From assembly GCF_014202035.1 (NCBI RefSeq), contig NZ_JACHFR010000002.1:186001-250000 (forward strand): a stretch of DNA of 64,000 nucleotides. The letters are read 5' to 3'. This document shows positions 16,909 through 26,907 of this stretch, piece by piece. The position numbers and the translations under genes are program-made. This DNA comes from Treponema rectale. GTDB taxonomy: Bacteria > Spirochaetota > Spirochaetia > Treponematales > Treponemataceae. How positions within the stretch are numbered: position 1 is the stretch's first letter; every line of letters starts with the position of its first letter. The notes under the pieces were generated by a model. It was not told where the DNA came from and ran no database searches. It was given only the letters and a program-made list of their open reading frames with translations.

Positions 16909-18925
16909 ATGCAGATTTCTAACATAAATTCCTTTTTTAAGAAGGCTGGGCAGTTTCAGTTGCGGTTCAGATGGGTTATCCTGATTCTCATCTGTATTTT
17001 CTCAATCATCAGTCTTTCAGGTCTGCCAAAATTAAAAATGGCAAATAACGAAGAAGACTGATTTGAAGACTGGAAAAAGGTAAAAATTGACTCCGACAGA
17101 TTTAAAGAATTATTCGGAAGTGATGACTTTATACTTGTCATGGTTCAGGCTGAAGATGTTTTTGCACCGGAAGTTCTTGAAGAAATAAAAATTCTGGGTG
17201 AACGGCTTGAAAACGAAGTTCCCTATGCAGACAAAGCTACTTCGATAATGACGGTTGAAATTCCTGTAGGAACAGAAGACAGCATCGAGATTAAAAATCC
17301 TTTTGACAATGAAGTTCCTCAAGACAAAGAAGAACTGCAGAGAATCAAAGATTTTATCTTGAGCAGGGAATCTCTTGTAAACAATATCGTATCTGATGAT
17401 TCTAAAGAGACTTACATTATTCTCTCTTTGGAAAATTATGAGGGAGGGATTGAATATGCTTCAGAAAACATCGCACGTCCTGCTCTTATGTCTTGTTCTT
17501 TTTGTACGTTCACTCAGAGGTGTAATTGTTCCTATGATTGCAACTTCAGCAGGAATCGGTTCAGTTCTCGGCCTAAGTTCCCTTATGGGAATCACGGCAG
17601 ACTCAAACATGATTACTCTTCCGATTCTTTTAGGAATGGCACTGTCTGTAGGATATTCCGTTCATTATGTTAATTCCTTCCGAATGCATTTCAGACGGAC
17701 AGGTCTCCGAAAAGACTCCGTAGTAAAAGCCGTTGAAGAAACCGGATGGCCGATTTTATTTACCGTAATAACTACCGTTGCATCTTTGATTTCATTTCTG
17801 TTTGCCGGAATCGGACCTATAAGATGGGTCGGAGGAATTTCCGCTTCAATAGTATTTACGGTTTATCTTTACGTCATAACATTGATTCCTATTTTGATGA
17901 GTTTCGGAAAAGACAAACAGATACTCATTACAGAACCGGAAACAAAAAAAAACGGAGCAACAAAAGCAGACCTCTGCTTTGAAAAAATCGGAAACAAAAT
18001 AATTGATAAAAAACTTCTTATATCCGCTGCATCATTTATTATCATAGCCGCCATGATTCCTGGAATTTTCAAAATCAGTGTAAACATGGATTACATTGAA
18101 ATGATGGAAAAAAAAATTCCTTATGTTGAACGACTTCTTAACATGCTTTCCGGAAAACTTGGAAGCCTTTACAGCTACGATGTAATGATAAGCTATGACG
18201 ATCCTGAAGCATTTAAAAATTCTGATTCACTTAAAAATCTTGAAGCTCTGGAAAACAAGCTGGGTAGTCTTAACCTGACAAAAATTTCAGGAGAAAAACC
18301 CCGTGTAACTTCTGCCTGTCAGATGATGAAAGAAATAAACAGAATGTTCAATGAAGATGACATTAACTTTTATTCAATTCCTGATGATGACGACATAATT
18401 GCACAGAATCTTGTTTTCTACTCCGACAGTTTCAAGGACTGGTTTGATATTGAAAGTGACAACTTTGGAATAACCCATGTTCATGTTGAACTTTCAGGTT
18501 ATGATGCAAACCTCATTGTAGAAGATATTGATAATGCAAAAAAATATGCAGCAGAACTTTTTCCTGATGCCGGTATAAGCATTGTTGGAGAAGTTGTTGA
18601 ATATGCGGAGATGAACCATAAGCTTGTTACCGCAGAACTAAAATCCTTTACACTTTCATTTATTGTAATCGCAATTCTTTTAATACTTGCATTCTCAAGC
18701 ATTAAAACAGGTCTTATCGGAATGATTCCGAATCTTGCACCGGTTATTGTTGTTGGAGGAGTTATGGGATATGCACACTTCTCACTGGATATGCTTACCA
18801 TGACAATCATGCCGATGATTCTAGGTATAGCCGTTGATGACACAATCCATCTTATTAACCATATAAAATATCAGCTGGAAGTGACAGGAAGCTATAAAGA
18901 AGCAATAATTATTTCCTTCCGGGAA
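16909..18925 (+). pseudogene. Decayed RND/MMPL-family exporter
   Basis: Reading from the ATG at 16909 (AAGGA site upstream) gives a first transmembrane segment, then a TGA at 17059-17061 within NNEED*FEDW. The same frame continues with a periplasmic domain (DSDRFKELFGSDDFILVMVQ, as in MMPL-type RND proteins). Near 17460-17500 the coding frame shifts and an expected stretch is missing. The new frame carries transmembrane blocks RGVIVPMIATSAGIG and GMALSVGYSVHYVNSF, then a second RND half with GIAVDDTIHLINH. It ends abruptly after IIISFRE at about 18925, where another gene begins. Stop, frameshift, internal loss and truncation together mean no working transporter is made. Confidence 0.8.
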
Positions 18926-19879
18926 AATGGTGGGCTCTACGGATTGGGCGCCAGATTACATCATGGGGAAAGGCAGACGGCCTGGAAGTTACAGACATTC
19001 TGTACCCTAAAGACGAAACTTCACTTTCTGCCTCTGACTATGCTGAATCACGATTGGGAATTAATGCAGCAAAACTTTCTTTTAAATCAGAAAAAATCTG
19101 TACCGACATTTACTGGATTCCGGTTTTTACACCAAGCACTTTGCCCCTTGCAGAAAATAATCCGTTAAAAAAAATTATTGTTCCTGACTCAATACAAATC
19201 GGAGAATATACTTTTCCTGTAAATAATGTCTCAGAAAAAAATCTTATTTTACCGGATAGAAATATTTTCAATTCAGAAACTGCCCTGCGAATAAGTTCCT
19301 ATTTTTCTTCAGCAGATATTTCTCTTTACGGATTCTACGGCTATGACAGGGAACCTGTTCTTTCATATGCTGTCCGCACTGATGAAAATGATTCTTCCAA
19401 AACAATAGACATAACAGGAAACTACAAAAGACTTTCGATGTTTGGACTTGATGCTGCAATTCCTGTTAAAGAAATAGTTATCAGACTTGAAGGAGCATTT
19501 TTTTATAAACGCTTTATAACCGATGAATTAAAAAAGAATCAGTTTAAAGCTCTGGCAGGTTTTGACTGGATGCCTTCCTCATGGACAGTTACAGCACAAT
19601 ATTACATGGATTATATTTCCGGAACAAAAAATGAATTAAACCGGGAATCCTTTATTCATCAGACAAGCCTCAGTCTTTCTAAAACCCTTTTTTACAGGTC
19701 TTCTTGATTTAAATGAATTTTCATCCATGCTTTCTGTTGAATCTGAATACAGTATTTCTGACAGCCTGAAACTTTCTTTAAAAGGAGATTTCTTTATTCC
19801 AGGAAATACAGAAGACGGCCTTTATGGAAAATACAAAGACTTAAGCTGTTTCGGAATAACTGCAGTTTATAAATTCTAA
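18926..19879 (+). pseudogene. Decayed outer-membrane beta-barrel protein (C-terminal part)
   Basis: At about 18926 the RND sequence is fused, out of frame, to the middle of another gene reading RIGRQITSWGKADGLEVTD. It continues with alternating beta-strands (SSYFSSADISLYGFYGYDR). The frame breaks again at a run of six T near 19690. The next frame gives LNEFSSMLSVESEYSIS and ends GITAVYKF with TAA at 19877-19879, where the terminal Phe is typical of outer-membrane barrels. MMPL-type exporters are often encoded beside such barrels, so one deletion probably removed the end of the exporter, any gene between, and the barrel start. Confidence 0.65.
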
Positions 19880-19880
19880 T

Positions 19881-20828
19881 TCAATTCAATGTTGAAGATT
19901 TTTTTTCGCTTATAAAAAGTCCCATAATTGTAATAACCGCTCCTGCAAATCCCAGGAGCGTAATTTTTTCACCAAGGACAAAAAAAGCAAAAACAATCGT
20001 TACCACAGGAATCAGATAAATTCCGCAGTTTACATTTACTGTTCCTAAAATATTGCAGGCTTTATTCCACATTGTAAAACAAATACCGCTTGCAACGACA
20101 CCAAGGAACAGCATGTTGATAACATTCATTATATTAGAAAAACGAGCAGCATTAAAAGAAAGATTAATATTAAACGAAAGTGATTTAAGAAAATCTCCGT
20201 CTGCATGAGTAAAATTCATTCCAATCAATGATAACGGAATCATCATGATAACGGCATAAAAGAAAATACGCCGGGTCATACAGACAAGATTATACTTTCT
20301 TCTATTCAGTATAGAAACAATAACTGAATAGAATCCCCAGCATATTCCCGATGAAAGTGCAAGCAGATCTCCCTTCGGATTAAATTTCAATGCAGTATCT
20401 CCGTTAAGACATACAAGAGTTACACCGATTATTGAAATAATAAATCCGGTAATAAACCAGAAAGAAATATGCTTTTCTTTTAAGAAAAACTGACTGGCAA
20501 CAGCAGTAAACAGGGGACATATACTTACGATAACACTTACGTTAGATGCATTCGTAAAATGAATGGCAATATTCTCAAACAGCTGATATAAAACTACACC
20601 GGACAAACCTGCAAGTGCAAAAAGGATGTTATCCTTAAATTCAATTTTTTCGTACTTAGGATGAAGTATCCACAATCCTGCATATGCTGCAACAAACCTG
20701 TAAAATAAAATTTCAAGAGAAGAAAAGTATCTGAGTAGATATTTAGTACATACAAAAGTTACACCCCAGATAAAAATAGAAAATGCTGCTAATAAGACAC
20801 CAAAAAATTTCTGACGATTTTCAAACAT
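19881..20828 (-). CDS. EamA/DMT-family transporter
   Basis: The 315-aa membrane protein has about ten hydrophobic helices in two EamA halves. The first begins FSIFIWGVTFVCTKYLLRYFS and the second begins near GDLLALSSGICWGFYSVIVS. DMT transporters export or import small metabolites such as amino acids; the substrate cannot be told. The stop codon lies two bases from that of the decayed barrel gene on the opposite strand. No clear ribosome-binding site is seen before the ATG at 20828. Confidence 0.85.
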   Translation of the reverse strand: MFENRQKFFGVLLAAFSIFIWGVTFVCTKYLLRYFSSLEILFYRFVAAYAGLWILHPKYEKIEFKDNILFALAGLSGVVLYQLFENIAIHFTNASNVSVIVSICPLFTAVASQFFLKEKHISFWFITGFIISIIGVTLVCLNGDTALKFNPKGDLLALSSGICWGFYSVIVSILNRRKYNLVCMTRRIFFYAVIMMIPLSLIGMNFTHADGDFLKSLSFNINLSFNAARFSNIMNVINMLFLGVVASGICFTMWNKACNILGTVNVNCGIYLIPVVTIVFAFFVLGEKITLLGFAGAVITIMGLFISEKKSSTLN

Positions 20829-20929
20829 AATCAGAGATTATAATGAATGAAAAAAAAAATTTACATCTGCTCCTATTAAAATTAAAAAACTTTTCCACTA
20901 TACTTTAACCAGATTAAGTGAGACAAACT

Positions 20930-22267
20930 ATGTCAAAAAAAATTGAAATGCTTTCAGGCTCCATCACAGATAAAATACTCTTATTTGCACTTCCTCTGGC
21001 ATTAACAGGAATTTTACAGCAGCTGTTTAATGCAGCAGACGTGATGATCGTAGGAAGATACTCCAGCAAATTTGCAATGGCGGCAGTTGGAAGCAATACA
21101 CCCGTAATAGGTCTTCTCATAAATCTTTTTGTAGGAATCTCACTTGGCGTTAACGTTATAATTGCAAGATATATAGGACAGAAGAATCCCGACAAAATAA
21201 ACAAAGCAACAGGAACTGCCGTAATCATAAGCGTTTCAGGAGGAATTTTTCTTGCCATTCTCGGCCAGATAATTGCACGCCCGATTCTTTCCTTAATGTC
21301 CGTACCGGAAAACGTTCTTCCTATGGCAACTTCATATTTCAGAATCTACATGATGGGAATGCCGGCTATACTTTTATATAATTTTGAATCTGCAATATTC
21401 CGTTCATACGGTGATACAAAAACACCTCTCTTCTGTCTTATCATTGCAGGAATCCTTAACGTATTCCTCAATCTTTTTTTTACAATATGCCTCAAACGAA
21501 ATGCAGATGGAGTTGCAATTGCTACTGTACTTTCTAATCTTGTAAGTTCACTTATAATGTTTTTTATTCTTCTGAATAATAAAACAGGAATTCGTATAGA
21601 AAAAAAATGCTTAAAGATAAATGGTCTTATTCTCAAGGAAATTCTTAAAATCGGAGTTCCTGCAGGAATACAGTCCATGCTGTTTTCTTTTTCAAATATC
21701 ATCATTCAGTCATCAATAAACTCTCTCGGCGCAGACATAATGGCAGCTTCTGCAGCAGCATTTAATATAGAAATATTTGCATATTTCGTAGTTAATTCCT
21801 TCAGTCAGGCAGCCTCAACTTTTATAGGACAAAACTATGGAGCAGGACAGACAGAGCGATGTAAAAAAGTAACCCGCAGGGCTCTTCTTCTTGATGCAGG
21901 TTTTACTGTAATAATTTCTTTTATACTAATAGTTTTTGCAAGAAAAATTTTATTCTTCTTTAATGAAGACCCTGATGTTATTTCTTACGGACGGACAAGA
22001 ATTTTATTCATCACATGGTTCCAGCTTGTAAATGTTTTAATAGAAGTCTTCTCCGGTACACTCAGAGGTTACGGACAGTCTTTTGCGCCTGCTGTAATTT
22101 CTTTCTTCGGAGTATGCGGTGTAAGAATAACATGGGTATATACAGTCTTTAACTCTCACAAAGATTTTTATACACTCCTTACATGCTACCCGATAAGCTG
22201 GTGCGTCACTGCAGTCATACTTACCGGATATTATTTCTGGTTCATTAAGAAAAAAATATGCAATTAA
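20930..22267 (+). CDS. MATE-family efflux transporter
   Basis: This roughly 445-aa protein has the 12-helix MATE layout. It starts EMLSGSITDKILLFALPLALTG, followed by the MATE hallmark LFNAADVMIVGRY, then FNIEIFAYFVVNSFSQAASTFIGQNYGAGQ in the second half. MATE proteins export drugs and organic cations using Na+ or H+ gradients. The ATG at 20930 is preferred over a GTG at 20918. The gene is divergent from the EamA transporter. Confidence 0.88.
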   Translation: MSKKIEMLSGSITDKILLFALPLALTGILQQLFNAADVMIVGRYSSKFAMAAVGSNTPVIGLLINLFVGISLGVNVIIARYIGQKNPDKINKATGTAVIISVSGGIFLAILGQIIARPILSLMSVPENVLPMATSYFRIYMMGMPAILLYNFESAIFRSYGDTKTPLFCLIIAGILNVFLNLFFTICLKRNADGVAIATVLSNLVSSLIMFFILLNNKTGIRIEKKCLKINGLILKEILKIGVPAGIQSMLFSFSNIIIQSSINSLGADIMAASAAAFNIEIFAYFVVNSFSQAASTFIGQNYGAGQTERCKKVTRRALLLDAGFTVIISFILIVFARKILFFFNEDPDVISYGRTRILFITWFQLVNVLIEVFSGTLRGYGQSFAPAVISFFGVCGVRITWVYTVFNSHKDFYTLLTCYPISWCVTAVILTGYYFWFIKKKICN

Positions 22268-22334
22268 AACATGACAGAAACATGCTGTCTATCTAAAAAC
22301 AAAATACAGAGTACATCCTCTTAAGTTTTAAGAA

Positions 22335-23588
22335 TCAAAGAATATAGTAAGTGTTCTTTTTCCGTTTAGCCAGATAAAGCGCATCATCAATACGTTTTAT
22401 GGCATCAACATACGATCTGTCTTTGGAATTAAAAATACTTGCTCCTATCGAAATCGTATAATTAATTTTCTCTCCAGAATCTGTAATAACCGTCTGCTGA
22501 GAATTCTTTTTATTTATTTTTCCTAAAACAGAGTCCAGACTACCAGACAGATTGTTATATGTAAGGATAAATTCATCACCACCCCAACGAATAATATGAT
22601 CATCTGAATTCTGAAATTCTTTTATTGTATTTACCATAACTTTTATTACATCGTCACCAGATTTATGGCCATAGGTATCATTTATTTTCTTGAAATTATC
22701 TATATCAAGTATTGCAAGCGAATAATTTTTTCCAGATGAAATAAAATTATTATAGTATTCCTTCAACAAGGATTCTCCGTAACGACGGCTGCATGCTCCG
22801 GTAAGAGCATCTGTTGCCAGATTCCCCCTCAGCGATTCTGTTTCTCTTATCAGTTTTCTTGAACTGATAAAGTTAACTGCAACAATATAAACAAAAAGCA
22901 ATACCGAAAGTGTAAATAGAATCATGCATAACGTATAAAAAATTAATTTGCTTTTATTGCTTACACCGCCAGCAGGTTCATATAACGAATTCAAATAAGT
23001 TCCTGTACAGACAATCCAGTTATAAGGTTCATATAATTTTGCATAAGTAATTTTTTCAGAAACATTATCCGAGCGATATTCTTTAAAATAATACCTGTAC
23101 AGGATTTCTCCTTTTTCCTTTATTCCCTCAAGTTCAGTCAGATAAGGAGTGTTTCCTTTTGCATCTTTCATGGAAGTTGAAAGAAACATACCTTCTGTTT
23201 CCGGAAGATTTCCGTGAACCTGCCTTATACCGTAATTCTCACCGCCGTTAAAATCTACAACTTCATTAATCCATAAATAAGCACCGTTGGCAAAATTTGC
23301 TTCATGAACAACATGTCGAACAAAAGTTAAAGTTGCATTCTTTATGCTGTCTTCAGTATATTTAACTCCCTTTTTTTCAAGGTTAGCTATCATGTCCTTA
23401 CGCATAAAATCAATAATCTTTATGAAATTTTCTACGGAAGATTTCATTTCTCTTTCCTGAAAGACAGAAAGATTTACTTTTAGTCTGTATTCATCAAATT
23501 TTTGAATGGAAAAAAACAAACCGGATATTAAAACAATAATGATTGCCGGTATGACAACCAGTGAATTCTTTTTAGAATGTACTTTCAT
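22335..23588 (-). CDS. Cache-domain diguanylate cyclase
   Basis: This roughly 417-aa membrane protein has a helix near the N terminus (SLVVIPAIIIVLISGLFF). An extracytoplasmic Cache sensor follows (about 45-210, with ANGAYLWINEVVDFNGG and YEPYNWIVCTGTYL), then a second helix. The C-terminal GGDEF domain carries the intact active-site motif RWGGDEF, so it should make cyclic di-GMP in response to an outside ligand. The ATG at 23588 is chosen for an AGGA upstream. It runs convergently with the MATE gene. Confidence 0.88.
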   Translation of the reverse strand: MKVHSKKNSLVVIPAIIIVLISGLFFSIQKFDEYRLKVNLSVFQEREMKSSVENFIKIIDFMRKDMIANLEKKGVKYTEDSIKNATLTFVRHVVHEANFANGAYLWINEVVDFNGGENYGIRQVHGNLPETEGMFLSTSMKDAKGNTPYLTELEGIKEKGEILYRYYFKEYRSDNVSEKITYAKLYEPYNWIVCTGTYLNSLYEPAGGVSNKSKLIFYTLCMILFTLSVLLFVYIVAVNFISSRKLIRETESLRGNLATDALTGACSRRYGESLLKEYYNNFISSGKNYSLAILDIDNFKKINDTYGHKSGDDVIKVMVNTIKEFQNSDDHIIRWGGDEFILTYNNLSGSLDSVLGKINKKNSQQTVITDSGEKINYTISIGASIFNSKDRSYVDAIKRIDDALYLAKRKKNTYYIL

Positions 23589-23651
23589 CGTAATAAGTTC
23601 CTGCAAATATATAAAAGACTATTCTTAACGTATTATTTTATAGCAAAATTT

Positions 23652-25370
23652 TCAATTTACAATGTCATACTTTACAATAAATTCCGTGTGCCCCTGATTC
23701 TCTTCAGGTCTTTCTGTCCTGACATCATAATCAAATTCTTCATATTCCGTTACGGCAAAACCCATTCTGGCATCCTTCAGCTGAATGTCCTCTTCCAGCA
23801 GCTGTCTGTGTCTTGCTCTATCATAATTATGTTTATACCATGATGGAAAATTTCCTTTTTTTCCAGTTTTTATAAAATCATAACGGAGCAGATCGTTCAT
23901 AAGAATTAAATTTAAACCACAGCTGCTTAAAAAATCTGCCTGTGAATTTATAAAATCATGAATAAGCTGAAACCAGTATGAATCTTTTCTTGCCTGGGCA
24001 AAGGCTTTTATGCTTCTGCCATAATCCAGCAGCCTGCAGAAAAAATTCCACGGACTCATTTTCCTGAATACATAATTCATCAGATGTAAAAAGTTTCCTT
24101 TATTCCAAAATGAATCCGTAATTATTTCCATATCTTTTAAAAAAGCCATGTCTTTAAAAGTCAGATATGGAGTAGAAAAGGTTTCATAAACAGGACTGTC
24201 CATCCACTTCCAGCCATTTTCCCTTGCATACTTTTCCATTGTGGTGCCATTCAAAACTTTTAAAAAACCAAGCTGCAGTGCATCAGGTCGAAGTTCCATA
24301 ACAAAATCATAACTATGTCCGAAGCTTTCAAGATCTTCATAAGGAAGTCCTGCAATCAAATCAAGATGCTGATGAATTGTACGGGGAATAAGTTTTATTT
24401 TTTCTGCCAGCCCTTCTGTATTTGTTGAACGATTAATAGCTTTAAGAGTTTTTTTATTTGCAGACTGAACGCCCATTTCAAACTGCATTACACCTTCAGG
24501 AACCTTCTGTAAAAAATCCAGTGCTTTTTTTGAAAGGTATTCTGCCTCAATTTCAAAATGAAACATAGTCTTTCCATTGTGATGTTCCAAAATATAATCC
24601 CATATTCCGATATAACGTTCTTCATCCAGGTTATATGTGCGGTCTACAAATTTTACAAGTTTTATATTGTTATCAAGAAAAAGCTGTAATTCATTACAGG
24701 TACGTTCCAAGCTTTTAAATCTGACACGCTTATCTATGGAAGAAAGACAATAAGAACATCCAAAAGGACATCCTCTGCTTGATTCATAATAATAAATCTT
24801 ATGATCAGGATCTGCTTCACCTTTTAAAATTTCTGGATACGGAAAAGGAATTTCATCCAGATTTTTTATCAGTTCCCTGCTACCGGTGTATTCTATGTGT
24901 CCGTTGCTGTTTCTGTAATATATACCTTTTATCTCTTTTAGCTTTGAAAGAATACCTGATGAATCAAATTCACTTTTTTCTATCATATCCACAAAGGTTA
25001 ATTCCCCTTCACCAGATACAATAAAATCAAGAGCACTTATGGCAGAAAGATATTTTTCTGCACCGTAAGAATACTCTGGTCCTCCTGCGCCAAGCACACA
25101 TCCCGGAAGAACTTTTTTTATTTCCGGCAAAAGTTTACTTACATATTCAGCATTCCAGATATAAGTTGAAATCAAAACCCAGTCCGCTTCAGAAAAAGCA
25201 ATTTCTCTTAAAACCTCTGACAGCGGCTGATTGATTGTATATTCAGCAAAAGTAATCTGCGGCTTTTCAATTTTATTTTCAAAATATCTGTCGGCATAAT
25301 TTTTTAAATCACGAACTGCAATATTTGTATGCATGTAACTTGCATTAACAGAAACAAGAAGTATTTTCAC
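23652..25370 (-). CDS. B12-binding-domain radical SAM protein (DUF4080 type)
   Basis: The 572-aa protein begins with a cobalamin-binding-like Rossmann domain (MKILLVSVNASYMHTNIA at the start, GAGGPEYSYG near residue 100). A radical SAM core follows, with the 4Fe-4S cluster motif SRGCPFGCSYCLSS at about 198-206. A DUF4080-like tail completes it. Such enzymes do radical methyl transfer or other S-adenosylmethionine chemistry; the substrate is unknown. It appears to start at a GTG. The GNAT gene lies 24 bases upstream on the same strand, so they may be co-transcribed. Confidence 0.82.
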   Translation of the reverse strand: MKILLVSVNASYMHTNIAVRDLKNYADRYFENKIEKPQITFAEYTINQPLSEVLREIAFSEADWVLISTYIWNAEYVSKLLPEIKKVLPGCVLGAGGPEYSYGAEKYLSAISALDFIVSGEGELTFVDMIEKSEFDSSGILSKLKEIKGIYYRNSNGHIEYTGSRELIKNLDEIPFPYPEILKGEADPDHKIYYYESSRGCPFGCSYCLSSIDKRVRFKSLERTCNELQLFLDNNIKLVKFVDRTYNLDEERYIGIWDYILEHHNGKTMFHFEIEAEYLSKKALDFLQKVPEGVMQFEMGVQSANKKTLKAINRSTNTEGLAEKIKLIPRTIHQHLDLIAGLPYEDLESFGHSYDFVMELRPDALQLGFLKVLNGTTMEKYARENGWKWMDSPVYETFSTPYLTFKDMAFLKDMEIITDSFWNKGNFLHLMNYVFRKMSPWNFFCRLLDYGRSIKAFAQARKDSYWFQLIHDFINSQADFLSSCGLNLILMNDLLRYDFIKTGKKGNFPSWYKHNYDRARHRQLLEEDIQLKDARMGFAVTEYEEFDYDVRTERPEENQGHTEFIVKYDIVN

Positions 25371-25394
25371 TTTTTCAGTATATCAAAATTCACA

Positions 25395-25997
25395 TCACAA
25401 AGTCTTTTTAAAAATAAAAGTGGCATACTTATTTTTATCATCAGAAAATGGTTCGTAAATATTTTTCTCAACTAAATCAAATCCGTGTTTTTCATACCAC
25501 TGCCAGTTGCATTCACAGTCTGTCCATAGAAAAACTTTTTTATGTCCCGCTGCCTTTAATTCTGTAAACACCCTTTTTAAAATTTCTGAACCGTATCCAG
25601 GCGCAAGGCTTATGAACAAAGCAAGCTTAACATCCTCCGAATCCATCAGAGAAAAAGTTCTGCTGTCCATAAGATTAAGATAAGTCCTGCACATTCCCGT
25701 AGTTACTTTAAGTTCCGTATTCAATCCTGAAAATGCTGAATCAAACCAGTCTTCAGCAACAGTATGCTCTCCTTTACGAGCAGCAAAAGCTGCAGCACAA
25801 AATGCTCCTGTTTCTGAATCATCCAGTTCAAACTGATATTCATTTTTAAATATATTATTGCGAATAATATATTCAACATAAAGTCTCTTAAAAACTTCAT
25901 CCCCTGCCGGTGGCTGCCACAACGGATAAACTTTTTCAATTAGTTTGGGAATATTATTCATATCAAAATGCTGGAGTTTTATATTATCTGACTTCAT
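25395..25997 (-). CDS. GNAT-family N-acetyltransferase
   Basis: This 200-aa protein shows a GNAT fold. The central strand KLALFISLAPGYGSEILKRVF holds the acetyl-CoA binding segment (PGYGSEIL in place of the usual Q/RxxGxG/A), and the C-terminal WYEKHGFDLVEKNIYE is the common YxxxGF motif. The substrate is not known. It is upstream of the radical SAM gene and downstream of tRNA-Ile2 and its terminator on the same strand. Confidence 0.7.
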   Translation of the reverse strand: MKSDNIKLQHFDMNNIPKLIEKVYPLWQPPAGDEVFKRLYVEYIIRNNIFKNEYQFELDDSETGAFCAAAFAARKGEHTVAEDWFDSAFSGLNTELKVTTGMCRTYLNLMDSRTFSLMDSEDVKLALFISLAPGYGSEILKRVFTELKAAGHKKVFLWTDCECNWQWYEKHGFDLVEKNIYEPFSDDKNKYATFIFKKTL

Positions 25998-26013
25998 CTT
26001 TACACTGACTGAC

Positions 26014-26046
26014 TAAAAAAAAAGCTGCCACAAAAAGTAGCAGCTT
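26014..26046 (-). terminator. Terminator after tRNA-Ile2
   Basis: On the minus strand AAGCTGCTAC pairs with GTGGCAGCTT (one mismatch) and runs into a T tract, 14 bases past the tRNA 3' end. Confidence 0.75.
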
Positions 26047-26059
26047 GATATATAAAATG

Positions 26060-26132
26060 TGGGCCATCTAAGATTTGAACTTAGGACCAAAGGATTATGA
26101 GTCCTCTGCTCTAACCGCTGAGCTAATGGCCC
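26060..26132 (-). tRNA. tRNA-Ile2 (CAT anticodon, lysidine type)
   Basis: The 73-nt minus-strand sequence folds into a cloverleaf with acceptor arms GGGCCAT and ATGGCCC and anticodon loop CTCATAA. CAT can mean initiator Met, elongator Met or Ile2. The D-arm and variable-loop pattern (TTAGCTCAGCGGTTAGAGCAG, GACTCATAATC, CTTTGGTC) is closest to tRNA-Ile2, which needs lysidine modification by TilS. The CCA end is not encoded. Confidence 0.82.
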
Positions 26133-26345
26133 GATGTAAAAAAGATTATATCAGAAAAAGGAAATTTTGGTCAATAAGCAGTTAAATAGTAAAACTAATA
26201 TTAGACAATAAAGGTATTTAGAAAAATTGGGAACGGCAACAGCAACTCTTGTCCTGTAGTATACATCTCAATATAATATTTACATCCCTAATGTGTTTAT
26301 AAGAGTTCTCAGAACTCAAAATAAATCATTTTTAAGGGGGTTTCT

Positions 26346-26678
26346 ATGAAAAAGAAACTAAAAGATTTTTTTAATTCTCTGGAGGCTAGGCCTGAAGTAG
26401 TTGCACATGGTTGCCAAAAGGAAGTTTGTCAACTTCGTTCCTATGTCAGTGGCATAGATAGCAATCGCATTTATGCTTCACCTAAAGTCTACAATCGAAT
26501 AACAAGGATTACAGTTCATTTACAAAGAATTGTTTTTGAAAAAACGATTATCCATGAACTAAGAAAAATCCAAAGTAAATATCAAAAGAAACATAATCGT
26601 CAAAATCATGATGAATACTGGGACTCTGTTTATCCAGAAATCGATTATTCTTTATGTATGTGTAAAGATGATTATTAA
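26346..26678 (+). CDS. Hypothetical 110-aa protein
   Basis: A small basic protein with a good AAGGGGG ribosome-binding site. It has several Cys (GCQKEVCQ near residue 22 and CMCKDDY at the end) and a helical, Lys/Arg-rich middle. No family was recognised and no signal peptide or membrane helix is seen. A strong bidirectional terminator lies about 200 bases after the stop. It stands alone between tRNA-Ile2 and the zinc-ribbon gene, in a region of AT-rich accessory character. Confidence 0.45.
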   Translation: MKKKLKDFFNSLEARPEVVAHGCQKEVCQLRSYVSGIDSNRIYASPKVYNRITRITVHLQRIVFEKTIIHELRKIQSKYQKKHNRQNHDEYWDSVYPEIDYSLCMCKDDY

Positions 26679-26874
26679 TCTTTGATTGCTTAGTTTCTTG
26701 CTCCTTTGTGGAAAAAGAATTTATGGTTCGTGTATTCAGACAGGTTAGAGAATAACAAATTTGAATATACCTTATTACACTGTAATATTGCATTTATTCA
26801 TCCACTCTGATAGGTATTTTCGTTGGTTGCTGTAAAAAGCCAAGATACCTTTTTGTTACTTTCCTTAAAAATGA

Positions 26875-26907
26875 AAACCGCAGATTGCCTGCGGTTTTGT
26901 TTTTTAG
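26875..26907. terminator. Bidirectional terminator
   Basis: AAACCGCAG and CTGCGGTTT pair around a 5-base loop and are flanked by A-rich and T-rich tracts. It sits between the converging hypothetical gene and zinc-ribbon gene. Confidence 0.8.

Noticed and set aside
17059-17061. TGA in the RND gene as selenocysteine or recoded Trp
   Set aside because: The same gene also has a frame change with lost sequence and a truncated end, so it is dead; other genes use TGA as a normal stop.
26060-26132. tRNA-Ile2 as attachment site for the accessory patch at 26.3-30.1 kb
   Set aside because: The patch lies on the 5' side of the tRNA, while integration normally uses the 3' side, and no repeat of the tRNA end was found.
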